This document shows, in pieces, positions 46,537 to 57,039 of a stretch of 64,000 bases of DNA; within the stretch, counting starts at the first letter, position 1, and every line of letters starts with the position of its first letter. This stretch comes from Microstegium vimineum. Its lineage: Eukaryota; Streptophyta; Magnoliopsida; Poales; Poaceae. Where the stretch lies: assembly GCA_022036555.1 (NCBI GenBank), contig CM039133.1, positions 7,285,894 through 7,349,893 of the forward strand. The letters are read 5' to 3'. The notes under the pieces were generated by a model. It worked only from the letters and a program-made list of their open reading frames with translations, ran no database searches and was not told where the DNA came from. The translations under genes and the position numbers were made by a program.

Positions 46537-47374
46537 TTTATATTTGTAGATGAATTAACCTTCTAATATGTTATACATCCCATGGTTCAATTCATAAAGA
46601 GAAACATCCCTGAAGTCCATATATTAGATAAAGTCAGCGGAACACAAAACAAGCAAGAAAAAGAAAAACACAACCATAAAATCAAATTAATATAATGTTA
46701 CGTAATTATCAAGTTATTGTTACATTATTAATTATGTAACACAACCATATAAATGTTTATTTCATTCTAGAACTTAAGAGTGCAACCTAAAATATTGATT
46801 TCGAAAAGTACAAAAGGAAGAGTTAATAAACATACAATAAGAATTTTAACTTAGCTTGAGAATAAAAAATCTATAGTAATTAATAAGATGGAATTTGAAA
46901 ATAAAGTTTTAGATTTGTGGTGTCAAAAGATATATATGAGCTGCAATAAGAGCTACAGTTGTTTAAGCTTGTCCTTTTTCAAGCCAATGTTTCAATTAAA
47001 TCCATATTAAAGATAACAGAAAAAAACACTGGATATGGATTGAAAAACAAATAGATTAGTAATTGGTATAACTAGATAGATACAACATTGTATTTGTTGA
47101 GTTTATTGTTTTGGAAAATGAATCAAGTGAAAACATGCAATTTAATATTAGTAATTATTGTAGATTGATTTGGGCTAGAACAAGAGCAACCATATTAATT
47201 AAGCTAATGCTTAGTAATTGATACATTTATAAAAAATAAATAAAGACATCATAGTATCTATTGTATTAGAAAAACAAGAAAGTTAAAAAAAACATGCAAT
47301 TTATTAATTTTAGTATTTTTATTAGTTAGAGGTCATTAAATAATAACTAATGCATATGTGTTCTAAAATTTGGC
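46537..47374. other. AT-rich Helitron DNA, no gene
   Basis: Resembles the 3' portions of Helitrons B and C (AAAAAATCTATAG, GGATATGGAT, TAATTGGTATAACTAGATAGA). No open frame of interest. Confidence 0.5.
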
Positions 47375-47413
47375 CCCGTGCGGTAGCACGGATCGCACGG
47401 GTTGGTGGACTAG
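47375..47413 (+). mobile_element. Helitron D 3' terminus with two alternative hairpins
   Basis: CCCGTGCG at 47375-47382 can pair with GCACGG at 47386-47391 or with CGCACGGG at 47394-47401. Then TTGGTGGACTAG ends at 47413, followed by T. The paralogous unoccupied sequence at 55411 resumes at the same point (ATAA..CCAATAAGGCACC), supporting the border. Confidence 0.85.
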
Positions 47414-48234
47414 TATAACCAATAAGGCACCACTGAAACTGATTCTAACATAAATAAACAAATCCCTCCTCCTGTTTGGGAACTCGATCTGTGTTCTCGA
47501 TCTCACTCTCCATCTGACAGTAAAAACGACAGCATCTATCGACAGTAATTCCTAGACGCACACAAAGAATATATAGCCAACGAATAATCTATATGTATGG
47601 TACAGTACACAGCACAGGGATCTAGCTGCCTGCGTCGTTTCTGGATCTTGCTTGTGCCCTTGCAAATGAGGGAAGTTTCAGCTTCGGCGTGTACGTCCTT
47701 CTACTGGATTCATCGCCGGTGACGAAGTTGCTGATGTTGCTCCTCCTCCTCCTCCATTGGATGTCAGTCAGCGGACAAGCAAGACGACATTTGGATTTCG
47801 GGTGTGGCCTTCACTCTTCAATACAAGGCCTACCAATCCCGCATTCAAACTAAAGCGAGGAGCAGAGACGCCCAAGCAGCCGTGGACGCCGACCTGTTGA
47901 TTAATAATAATTATATGAAGAAAGAAATCATCAAAACTCAAACTATACATGCTTTCAAGTTGTCAACAGCCTGTATAAACCTGGTCCAATTTGAAATACA
48001 ATGAAATTCTTCATGTCCCATACATGGAGTAGAAACAGGGAGTCCATATGCATATGCATATATGAAAACTCTAGTGAAGAAGGTGTAGAGGCCAGGTAAT
48101 ACGCATCAAAGGATAAAGACACCAAAGGAGAAGGAGAAAGCGGGTCGCGGAGATGCCCAGCCAGCCATGGAGAGCAAAACAACGACATATATCCAAGAAT
48201 TGTCGAAATTCAGTAAAATTTCCAATTATATAAG
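47414..48234 (-). other. 3' flank of the NLR gene
   Basis: No separate gene recognised. 47414-47950 is homologous to 55411-55990, including the GATGTCAGTCAG(C/T)GGACAAGCAA and AAAGCGAGGAGCAGAGAC stretches. It may include 3' untranslated sequence or terminal exons of the NLR. Confidence 0.6.
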
Positions 48235-48434
48235 TTAAATTAGCATGTAGTACTCCATACTAGTTAAGCGTTGAGATTTGAAATGACAGGGTAAATTAAA
48301 CACGTATGCATGGCAGCATGTGTCTACCCAAAAAAGAAAAAAATGGACAGGGGGGCAGCAGATATGTAAACACAAGATGTATGCATGCACAATATATATA
48401 CGGGAAATTAATGACGGGTGGCATGCATGCGTAC

Positions 48435-51400
48435 CTTGGTGACGGGAATCTAGATCGGAATCTAGATCCGTTTTATCCACGAGGCCGCTGTCCAGTCGCT
48501 GCCGCAGAGCTGAAGGGAGCGATTTTATACCTGGACACTCCATAATTTCCAGCCGACGAAGAGATGAGTACTCCCCAGCGGGCAACGATGCTAGGCTTTT
48601 GCAATAGATCAGATACAGGACTTCCAGTGCTGAGAGATCTATTTGTAGGGATCGCAACTCTGGGCAGATGAAAATTTGTAGGCCTTCCATTGCACTCAGT
48701 TGTCCTGATATGAGCCGTAGTTCGGAGCAATTATAAATAATTATTTCCCTCAGGGACGAGGGGAGATTGACAACCTCTGACAACCTGTTACAGTAGGATA
48801 TTGTTAGAGATTCTAAAGATGATGGAAGGAGCTTATCCGGGCCCGCTGATGGTGACAGCTTCTCCTCAACTGGTGACGCTGTGGATGCCGCCACGTCATC
48901 TAGTAGATTACTACTAGTACTAGCCTCTTGATTTTTCAACCGTTGCCTTTGCCTGCAGTGTATCATATATAGGGACTCAAGCTTATCACAGTTTTCAACT
49001 TGCATCCTCTTGAGAGCAGGGAGTACTTGAATACCTCTACCAGACTTGCACACTTCCATATAAATAGAAACTCTAGATGGGGCAAAAGTTGGCTCCTTCC
49101 TGATGTTTCCTGGTCAGGAGCATTTTCCGCTGCGTATCCAATTAGATTTTTGCAATAGCTAATCTGTAGCCTGCGCAAGGAAATTAAGCATTGGAATACT
49201 TTCTCTGGCCAGTAGACAAGGTCATCACAGCTATGAATTGTTAGATCTTGCAGCTGCCCATACGAAACCCACAGCGCTAGCGCACGTGGTTGAAAGAATA
49301 AACTGCAGCTGTATAGTTTCATATCTGCCACAGACGACGGATGGTCCCACCATTCATCCTTGCCATCCAGCTTTACATCTGTCAAAGACAAACTGGACAA
49401 TGACGTCATATATCTAATTCCTCCCAGAGACAAAATCTGTTGATTTGCTTCCCTCAAAAACAGTTTCAGTTGTTTGACCTTTGGTGCCCTAGGCAGAGTT
49501 GTTAACTTTGGGCATTTCTCGATAACAACATTCTCAAGCAAAGGGAACAGTGCATCTCCTTCTTCTTCAATTCCAAGGGCAGCATCCCATCTCTCAAAGC
49601 ATAATAAATCTTGCAATCTGAGCTTCTTCAATTCTGGAAAGGCGGTTCTCTGAGCCACTGTGTAGTCTCCACCACCATACAGCGGTTTTCTGAGCACCGA
49701 TGCTTCTGGTAATGCTGTCAAATTTTTACATCTTTGAATGTGCAATTCCTCAAGCACAGGAAATGCTATTACACCTCCACTCATTGCCTGACAAAACCCA
49801 TCAAAAGCGTGAAGATCAACTAGCTTGAGATCCTTAAGCTTTTTAAATGTGGAGGGTGTACAGCTGCTACACAGGAATTGTAATTTTCCCAATCCTTCCA
49901 AATGAAGGAATTGTAGTTCTGCTAGTTGTTCCAATTTAGGAAGATGCTCTCCTTTACTACAATTAAATAACCGAAGCTTAACCATGTTTTTCAACATACC
50001 CATCCAAGACGGGAAACTAGTGCCTTGGTAGGAATATATTCCTAGAGACAGCAGTCCATCATGAGCTTCGAGACTCTCTAGCACCTCATCATGACACTGT
50101 TGTTCACCCTCCTGACCACTTGCTGTCCACTCGAGTGACAATTGTCTCAGTTCCTTCTTCTTCTTAAGATTGGCTGCTTCTGCATTTGTTCTCCTTGTCA
50201 CATTTTCGAGCTGCTTTAGCATTAATGAACCACCAATATTTAAATCCTTTAGCTCTCCAAGACTGCTACAATTCGAGCCACTTCCCACTACAAACCATGT
50301 AATTGTTCGAAGCGAGGTGATTCGTCCAAGCTCCGGAGGCATGCACTCCAACTGCGTGCACCCATCTGTGTAGAGATGACGAAGACTACTCATGTGCTTC
50401 ATTTGCTCAGGAAGTCTTTTGAGACTGCTGCAGTAAGATAGTTTTAGTGTCTGGAGACTATATAGGATGCTTATATCATCTGGAAGTGCTTTGATGTCTT
50501 CATTATTTGAGAGATCAAGGTACCTAAGGTGGGACAGGTGCTTTGGTTTTATTGACAAATAATCCGTTGATCTTGGCATTGAAAGTGCTCGGAGAGAACT
50601 AAATTTTGATGAATGTAGCACATCTTCATGGTAAGATATGTCAAATATCATTGTTTGTATAGGTGAAAGCATTCCCCTTGTAGTACCAAATAAAAAGTTT
50701 AATTCCTTTTTCTCTGTTATTGTTTGAAAAAGTATGTGGCGGGCAGCACTAGGAAGCAACTCACCACTTTTAGTAAATTCATTAGTTATACAAACACACT
50801 CCTTTTCTGAAGCAGACAATGCAACATCATGCATGAGGTCATGGATCTTCACAAAAGTTGTAGAACTATACCCAATCCTTCTTTGCCATTCATACTGGAA
50901 GAATGACCTTGAAACCATCTCATTGACAATCCGTTTACCCATGGTTTCAGCAGGTACCTTGTTTTGATCTGAGATATAACCATTGGCCATCCATAATTGG
51001 ATAAGCGTGTCCACATCAATTTGATAATCCTTTGGATACATAGCACAGAAGGCAAAGCATTGCTTCATGTCAGTTGGCAAGTCATTATAGCTGAGCTTGA
51101 GTATAGGTAAAATTCCAGTTTCATCAGATATGCTTCGATGTAATACATCCTCCCATTCTTCCTTAGTGTTCTTGTTACGCAATACAGACCCCAATGCTTT
51201 GGCTGCCAGTGGAGATCCAACACATTTCTCTGCAATTGGGCCAACCAACTTAACTAGCTCCTCTGGCTTAGTCTTTTGCAAACTGAAAGCTCTTGTTTCA
51301 ATAATTTCATGTATGAATTCTATGTCCAAATCTTTCACACCATGGTACTTATTTTCCCATGAGTTGTTAGCTACTGTACCCATGAATTCAGCTATTTCTT

Positions 51401-52800
51401 TACCACGAGTGGTCGTCAATATGGCACTACCGACACCACCTTGTTTAAGGCACGCCTTCAATTTTTCCCACTTGTCAACATCCGTATTCCATACATCATC
51501 CAATACAAGAAGGTACCTATTAGGAACATATTTTTTTTTTCTGTTAGTACAATTCTATGTGGACGGACCTAAATCAAGCATAGAGCCTACGGAGTATGTT
51601 GCAAGGTAGTCCCTCCTGTCAAATAAAGAAGTCATTCTGACCGGAGTGGCTCTGGTTCAAAATTCAAATTGGTTATAATAATAATATGCCTTAAAGCTTC
51701 CATGTTAGGACCATGCATGTGAATTGCATACCAGTAGAACACCGTAGTTAATATTTCTTACATGTGAGTATGCCAAAATTAAAACATGACTGTAGAGACC
51801 TGTCTTTTGTGCTGCTTTGTTTTTGCAATCCACGCATAAGCTTATGTCAGCAAAAAAAAAATCATAGGGGCAGACAATACATGACATGACGTGCGGAGAG
51901 TGTTTAGCAAGAATAAATGAAAACATAAATGGCATGATAGAAGGTGAGAAAGTTGAGTTAGCATTAGCAATAATACCTCTTTCCCCTAAGATGTTCCTGA
52001 AGCTTCTTCAATGCCTCCTCAAGGGTTTTCTCTGAGGCATCACATATCTTGTTGGCAAGGTTACAGATATTGAAATCATCTGAGACACACACCCACTTTA
52101 GTAGCTGGAAATGCTGCTGTACTCCAGGGTCATTGTAGATGAGTTGAGTGAGGGTGGTCTTGCCCAATCCTCCCATTCCAACGATGGGAACAACTAAGAG
52201 ATCACCATCACTGATAGCTTCATGAGTATTGAGCAATATCTCAATAATTTTCTTCCTCTCCTTATCTCTAGATTTACTAACAATATTTTGAGGATCATCG
52301 ATGTTGGAATCCGTCTCACGTGACTCCTTCCATGTTGGAGCCTGAAGCTGATGTTTGAATCCAAAGGCGTTCATTTCAGCCACAAGGACCTCCATAGCCT
52401 CAACAATGCTACAAAGCTTTTTGCCCATCCTATTACGGAAGGCAACACGATTGTGAGTAGGAAAGAGTTTTACTCCAGCCATCCCGAGCTTGGTGATGTG
52501 CCCATTCTTCTTGGCTCGACGACGGAGCGCCTCATACTCGAACTCGTCAAAGACGTCGCTCGCCTGGTAGGCCACCGTCTTGAGCTCTTCAAGCCATGCC
52601 TTCACTCCTCCTCGGCGAGACGCCTGGTTCTCGGCATCGGCCATGATGTCGAGGATGGCAGGCAGCTTGCGCTTGAGGATCTTGTGGTGCTTCTCCATGC
52701 CCTCCATCACCTTGTACTGGTCCAGGAGATAGCTGGACACCTTCTCCTTCAGTAGGGACACCAGTGGGGCGACCACCATGCTGGCCGCTAGTTCAGCCAT
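48435..52800 (-). CDS. CC-NB-LRR disease resistance protein (CNL), late frameshift
   Basis: Two exons: 52800-51977 and 51516-48435, with a 460-bp GT-AG intron just before kinase-2. Rx-N-type coiled coil at residues 1-150 (VAYQASDVFDEFEYEALRR is the EDVID-like motif). NB-ARC: P-loop GMGGLGKTT (208-216), RNBS-A FQLLKWVCVSDDF, kinase-2 YLLVLDDVW, RNBS-B GSAILTTTR, GLPL as GSPLAAKALG, RNBS-D CFAFCAMYPKDY, and MHD in IHDLMHDVA. About twenty LRRs follow. Intracellular receptor for pathogen effectors. Near 49024-49030 the frame changes: KCASLVEVFK is followed out of frame by LPALKRMQVENCDKLESLY, consistent with loss of one G in AAGGTA. The remaining LRRs (to about 48500) are open only in the new frame. 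If real, the last 180 or so residues are replaced by a short tail; it could also be an assembly error. Exon end at 48435 (GTACGC donor) is tentative. Confidence 0.85.
51517..51976 (-). other. NLR intron 1
   Basis: GT after AAAGAG at 51977 and AG before GTACCTTCTTG at 51516. Splicing gives KRYLLVLDDVW, the conserved kinase-2 context, which fixes the junction. Confidence 0.85.
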
Positions 52801-53019
52801 TGGAGCACTCAGATCTCCCGAGAACGCACGCTCGATCAGAGCTCAAAGGGGAACACAATGGCTGAGCGGAGAAGGAAGGTAGTCTGTGGGGGAAGCGCCC
52901 GCTTTGGAGGAAAATAAAGGGGTTGCATTGACTTCCTAGTTCCTACCAAGTGGCCAAGTGGATGACAGATATAAAAGTAAGGCTGATAGCTCTGAGCTGC
53001 CATAGGGAAGTAGCTAGGG
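52801..53019 (-). promoter_or_regulatory. NLR upstream region
   Basis: Short sequence between the NLR start codon and the MITE block. No convincing TATA box is visible. The upstream limit is set by TE DNA beginning near 53020. Confidence 0.3.
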
Positions 53020-53662
53020 TCTCTTTGGAACGCAGGATTTTCATAAGAATTGTAAAGGAATTTTACAGGAAAAACGTAGGAACATGGAATTTTTCCCGCG
53101 TTCCAGCCTGTTTGGTTACAGGGACTAAAAAAAAGTCTCTGTCACATCGGATATCTAGACACTATTTAGGAGTATAAAATATACACTATTTATAAAACTA
53201 ATTTGTCAGTCGAAAACTATTTTGCGAAACAAATCTATTGATATAAAATAGTCTATGATTTGACAATATAGTGCTACAGTAAACATATGTTAATGATGAA
53301 TTAATTATGCTTAATAGATTCATCTTATGAAGTACTACGTGGCGCTGTAATTAGTTTTATAATATAAATTATATTTAATTTATTTAATTGATACCAAACA
53401 TTTGATGTGATAAGGAATTAAAAATAAGTTAGGGAACCAAACACCCCCTTAGTCCATGGAAAATCGAAAAGTCGTCATTCCAGCTCCCAACAGCTCAGAA
53501 CTGGGATTATTTTTTTGGACCTGATGTAGTAAACATTTAGCAGGCAGGGCATCTTGATTGATTGTTGTATCCTAATAACATATAGTTACAGCTGCCATTA
53601 GGGCATGTTCATTGCAATTATAAAGCATCTTCTTCAGCTGCCCTGAGTGGAAAACGACTACC
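53020..53662. mobile_element. MITE sequences upstream of the NLR (duplicate unit A1)
   Basis: Opens GGTCTCTTTGGAACGCAGGA. Nested inside is CCTGTTTGGTTACAGGGACTAAAAA...GGGAACCAAACACCCCC, the ends of a common grass MITE. From GACTAAAAAA onward (about 53125-53662) it is nearly identical to 54431-54968. Confidence 0.65.
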
Positions 53663-54430
53663 CATTAGTTAAGTAAGGGGGTTACTTTCTCGCATGTGAT
53701 AGTTCATGAAAGTTGTCATTGACGCACGGTTGCGGGGTACGGCCGGAGTGGCTACCGCTGCGCGTGTGTACCATCGGGGGGTATATGGGTTTTGGGGGTT
53801 ATAAACCTGGGCATATGGGTAACACGACTCATGGGTAAAGTGTACAACCTCTGCAGAGTGTCTTAAAACTAATATATTAGCCGTGCTCACGGATACGAGC
53901 GGCCTGGAATTCTTATGGAACAGAATGACTTTAATCTACCATTTACTCGTTTGCTATTCGTTATACATGTTTACTTGATCATATGGTTATTGGGTTGTTG
54001 ATAGTATTGATGCTATCCATATGCTAAAATTGTGACATCATAAAAGCTAATGCAGTTTAACCAGTGTCATACTTTTTGAGCCTCATGAACCTCATGTTTA
54101 CTTGTTGAGTACTAGAAGTACTTACCCTTGTTTATTTTCATATTTGGATAAAAATTCCGGATGGGTACCAGATTATCAAGGTTATGAGGAGTATCCCGAG
54201 GACTACTAGGTTTGGGGTCAACCAGTTGACGTCCTTGTGCGATGGAGTTTCGCGAGAGTTATCTTTTATTTCCGTTGTTATGTAATAGATATTAATTAGA
54301 TACTTATTTGCTATGTAATAAACACTTGTAATGGTACCTTCTTGATAATTTGTCGGTTTATGTGTGTGACTGATTCCGGGGCACACATAAGGTTTATGCA
54401 TCCATTTTGTCTTTAAAACTGGGTGTGACA
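53663..54430 (+). repeat. Ty3/gypsy LTR fragment, plus strand
   Basis: 3' part of an LTR related to 42861-46349 and 57040-59899, ending GGGTGTGACA at 54430. The 5' part is missing: it abuts unit A1 directly, without a TG start. Confidence 0.7.
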
Positions 54431-54968
54431 CTAAAAAAGTCCCTGTCACATCGGATATCTAGACACTATTTAGGAGTATTAAATATAGACTATTTATAAA
54501 ACTAATTTGTCAGCCGAAGACTATTTTGCGAAACAAATCTATTGATATAAAATAGTCTATGATTTGACAATATAGTGCTACAGTAAACATATGTTAATAA
54601 TGGATTAATTATGTTTAATAGATTCGTCTCGTGAAGTACTACGTGGCGCTATAGTTAGTTTTATAATATAAATTATATTTAATTTATTTAATTGATACCA
54701 AACATTCGATGTGACAAGGGACTAAAAATAAGTTAAGGAACCAAACACCCCCTTAGTCCATGGAAAATCGAAAAGTCGTCATTCCAGCTCGCAACAGCTC
54801 AGAACTGGGATTATTTTTTTTGACCTGATGTAGTAAACATTTAGCAGGCAGGGCATCTTGATTGATTGTTGTATCCTAATAACATATAGTCACAGCTGCC
54901 ATTAGGGCATGTTCATTGCAATTATAAAGCATCTTCTTCAGCTGCCCTGAGTGGAAAACGACTACCCC
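54431..54968. repeat. Duplicate unit A2 (about 540 bp)
   Basis: CTAAAAAAGTCCCTGTCACATC through GAGTGGAAAACGACTACCC repeats A1 with only scattered differences. The duplication spans both MITE and adjoining unique-looking DNA. Confidence 0.9.
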
Positions 54969-55410
54969 ATCACATGGTTGGCGCTAAGACCAACAAAGCA
55001 GTGGGGCCTAGCCTTGGTTACCTGAATAGTTTACCGTTCTTTTGATTGTTCAGAATCAAGTGGCAGATGATTAATTATCCGCTATTCATACTATAAGAAA
55101 TATGGCATCTAGCTAGGACCATTAAGTGAGTTTTGTTATTGAGGGTGAAGGACTGAAACGACGACCAGAAAGGGTTCAATGGAAGCCTCAATTTCTTTCA
55201 AAATATTTGGGTGCTGTCTGAGAACAAAACCCAAAACACAATCAAGCGAAAGATGAGTAATCCACGAGGCAACTAGATGGCTGGATGTCGATAGTGATGA
55301 CCAAGAGACACAGCGGGACCCTCAAGAGCCAACTCGAGGGTAAAGCATGCAGGAAGATTTGCCGCGACTACATCAGAGTCACAGAGATGTGCTTAGCATG
55401 AGCTGTCTAT
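54969..55410. other. No gene seen
   Basis: Mixed-composition sequence without a recognisable domain, repeat or RNA feature. Confidence 0.5.
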
Positions 55411-55990
55411 ATATAAAACCAATAAGGCACCAATAAAACTGATTATATCATACATGTCACTTCATCATAAATAAATGAAATAAATCTCCTCCTGCTTTGG
55501 AACTCTGTATTGTCGATCTCATTCTGACTCCAACAGTAAAAACAACTCGGGGCATTAATAGTAACAGTATAACTCCTTGACTCAAAGAATAATATATATG
55601 TATGGTATTGGTATGGTACACATCTCATGGATCTAGCCTTCTGCAGAGCAGATTGTTGCTCTCGGTCGCTTCGTTTTCCTATGCTAGCTATGGATGATGT
55701 ACTCTGTCTAGTTCTTGCTTTTTACCCTTGCATTGCAGATGCATGCGGGAAGTTTCAGCTTCAGCTTGTACGTCCGTGCTTGTGCCGGTGAAGAGTTGCT
55801 GCTGTTGCTCCTCCTCCTCGATCTCCTCCAGTGGATGTCAGTCAGTGGACAAGCAACGGGACAGACATTTGGATTTGGGGTGTGGTCTTCACTCTTCACC
55901 CAATACCACCAAGTTGCCAAGAAATTAAAGCGAGGAGCAGAGACACGCCCAAGCAGCCATGGACGGCGACCTGTTATTTTGATTAATTAG
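55411..55990 (-). repeat. Orphan copy of the NLR 3' flank
   Basis: Collinear with 47414-47950: AACCAATAAGGCACCA, then CTCCTCCTGTTTGG-like, then GGATGTCAGTCAG and the GCGAGGAGCAGAGACACGCCCAAGCAGCCATGGACG(C/G) run. No NLR coding sequence follows at 55991-57040, where one would be expected on the minus strand. Confidence 0.8.
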
Positions 55991-56136
55991 ACTTTAGAAT
56001 CTGATGAGACACTAACTAATATAATTACTTATACTAACATATTACCTCTTGGGAGGTAACCGGAGTACCTGAGCATTATTTTTGCCGGCTTTTGCTATGG
56101 TACTCCGGAATGAATATGGATCGTCCATTTATTCCG

Positions 56137-56198
56137 ATCCAACGGTCACGATCATCTATTACCTCCTAGGAGGTAATAGATGATCGTGACCGTTGGAT
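56137..56198. repeat. 62-bp perfect palindrome
   Basis: Arms of 31 bp meet at CCTCCTAGGAGG with no loop, reading the same on both strands. Confidence 0.95.
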
Positions 56199-56279
56199 AT
56201 TTATTGAATTTTTATTTTATAAAAATAGGTTGCCGCCGTCGGCGAAGGAGCAGCCTTTCAACGACGTTAGCGGGACAGT

Positions 56280-56655
56280 TCGTGGCGGCGGAGCCTCCCT
56301 CGGGCTGCGTCGTTCAGGCGGCAACGCGTACGGAGCGTCGAGTGGCGGCGTCAAGGCGACCAGCAGCAAGGGCGTCCGGCGGCGGAGCCTCCGGATGGCT
56401 GCGGCGGCGTCGCCGTGGTCCGGCGGTGCCGAGCGGGGCAGTTCATGGCGGCGGTGCCTCCCTCGGGCTGCGTCGTCCAGGCGGCAGCGCGTACGGAGCG
56501 TCGAGTGGTGGCGTCAAAGCGACGTACGACGCGTCCAGCAGCGGGGCGTCCGGCGGCGGTGCCTCCCTCGGGCTGCGTCGTCCAGGCGGCAGCGCGTACA
56601 GAGCGTCGAGTGGCGGCGTCAAAGCGACGTACGACGCGTCCAACAGCGGGGGCAT
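56280..56655 (+). repeat. GC-rich minisatellite, 105-bp (35-codon) units
   Basis: GCCTCCCTCGGGCTGCGTCG starts units at 56292, 56456 and 56561. The last two are almost identical and 105 bp apart; the first is more diverged and 164 bp upstream. One frame stays open from 56180 to 56752 and encodes repeats of GGASLGLRRPGGSAY and SSGGVKATYDAS. There is no promoter, splice or family evidence that it is a protein. Confidence 0.8.
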
Positions 56656-56805
56656 CATTACCGGCCGCATGGTGTTTTATTTTTTTGGTTTTTTCTTCAT
56701 TAATTTATTTAATAAATTATTAAGTTTAGAAAAATCAACGGTCCAAATTTGATTTAAGATATTACCTCTTGGTAGGTAACCGGAGTACCTGAGCATTATT
56801 TTTGC

Positions 56806-57039
56806 TTCACTGATATTCTAAATAATAGGTACTCTTCATCTACATTCATTGTTTTTTTTCTTTACACAACACTATGTATCTCCAATATACAATTACCTGA
56901 AACATTTGCATGTTTCAAAACTATGATGGCTTTAACTACAATCTGTTTCAACGACATAAACCTAAATTTTTTGTTCGTTTCCCCAAATCTTATGCTTAGT
57001 AATTGCTTAGATACAATGGTGATTGTTGTGTACTGATTT
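56806..57039. other. No gene seen
   Basis: AT-rich sequence between the small element and the LTR. LTR similarity becomes recognisable from about 57050. Confidence 0.4.

Larger units (their letters stand above)
33738..47413 (+). mobile_element. Helitron D, non-autonomous, carrying nested insertions
   Basis: The 5' candidate TCTTACTATTACTAATTG follows an A at 33737 and fits the plant Helitron 5' pattern (TC, then TAYTA). The 3' terminus is at 47375-47413. Pairing of these two ends is inferred. Inside are Helitron C (3' end 46536) and, within C, a Ty3/gypsy element at 36065-46349. Remaining Helitron DNA (33738-36064, 46355-47413) is AT-rich and gene-free. Confidence 0.55.
56039..56805. mobile_element. 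Uncharacterised small element framed by 47-bp direct repeats
   Basis: The 47-bp stretch ATATTACCTCTTGG(G/T)AGGTAACC... at 56039-56085 recurs at 56759-56805 with one difference, exactly 720 bp apart. Inside are a 62-bp palindrome (56137-56198), a GC-rich minisatellite (56280-56655) and an inverted CCGTTGGAT.../...AATCAACGGTCC pair. GGAGGTAATA and TATTACCTC could be terminal inverted repeats of a nested DNA transposon. The family is not recognised. Confidence 0.5.

Noticed and set aside
56180..56752. 190-codon repeat protein
   Set aside because: Frame is kept only because the minisatellite unit is 105 bp; no start context, domain or splice evidence.
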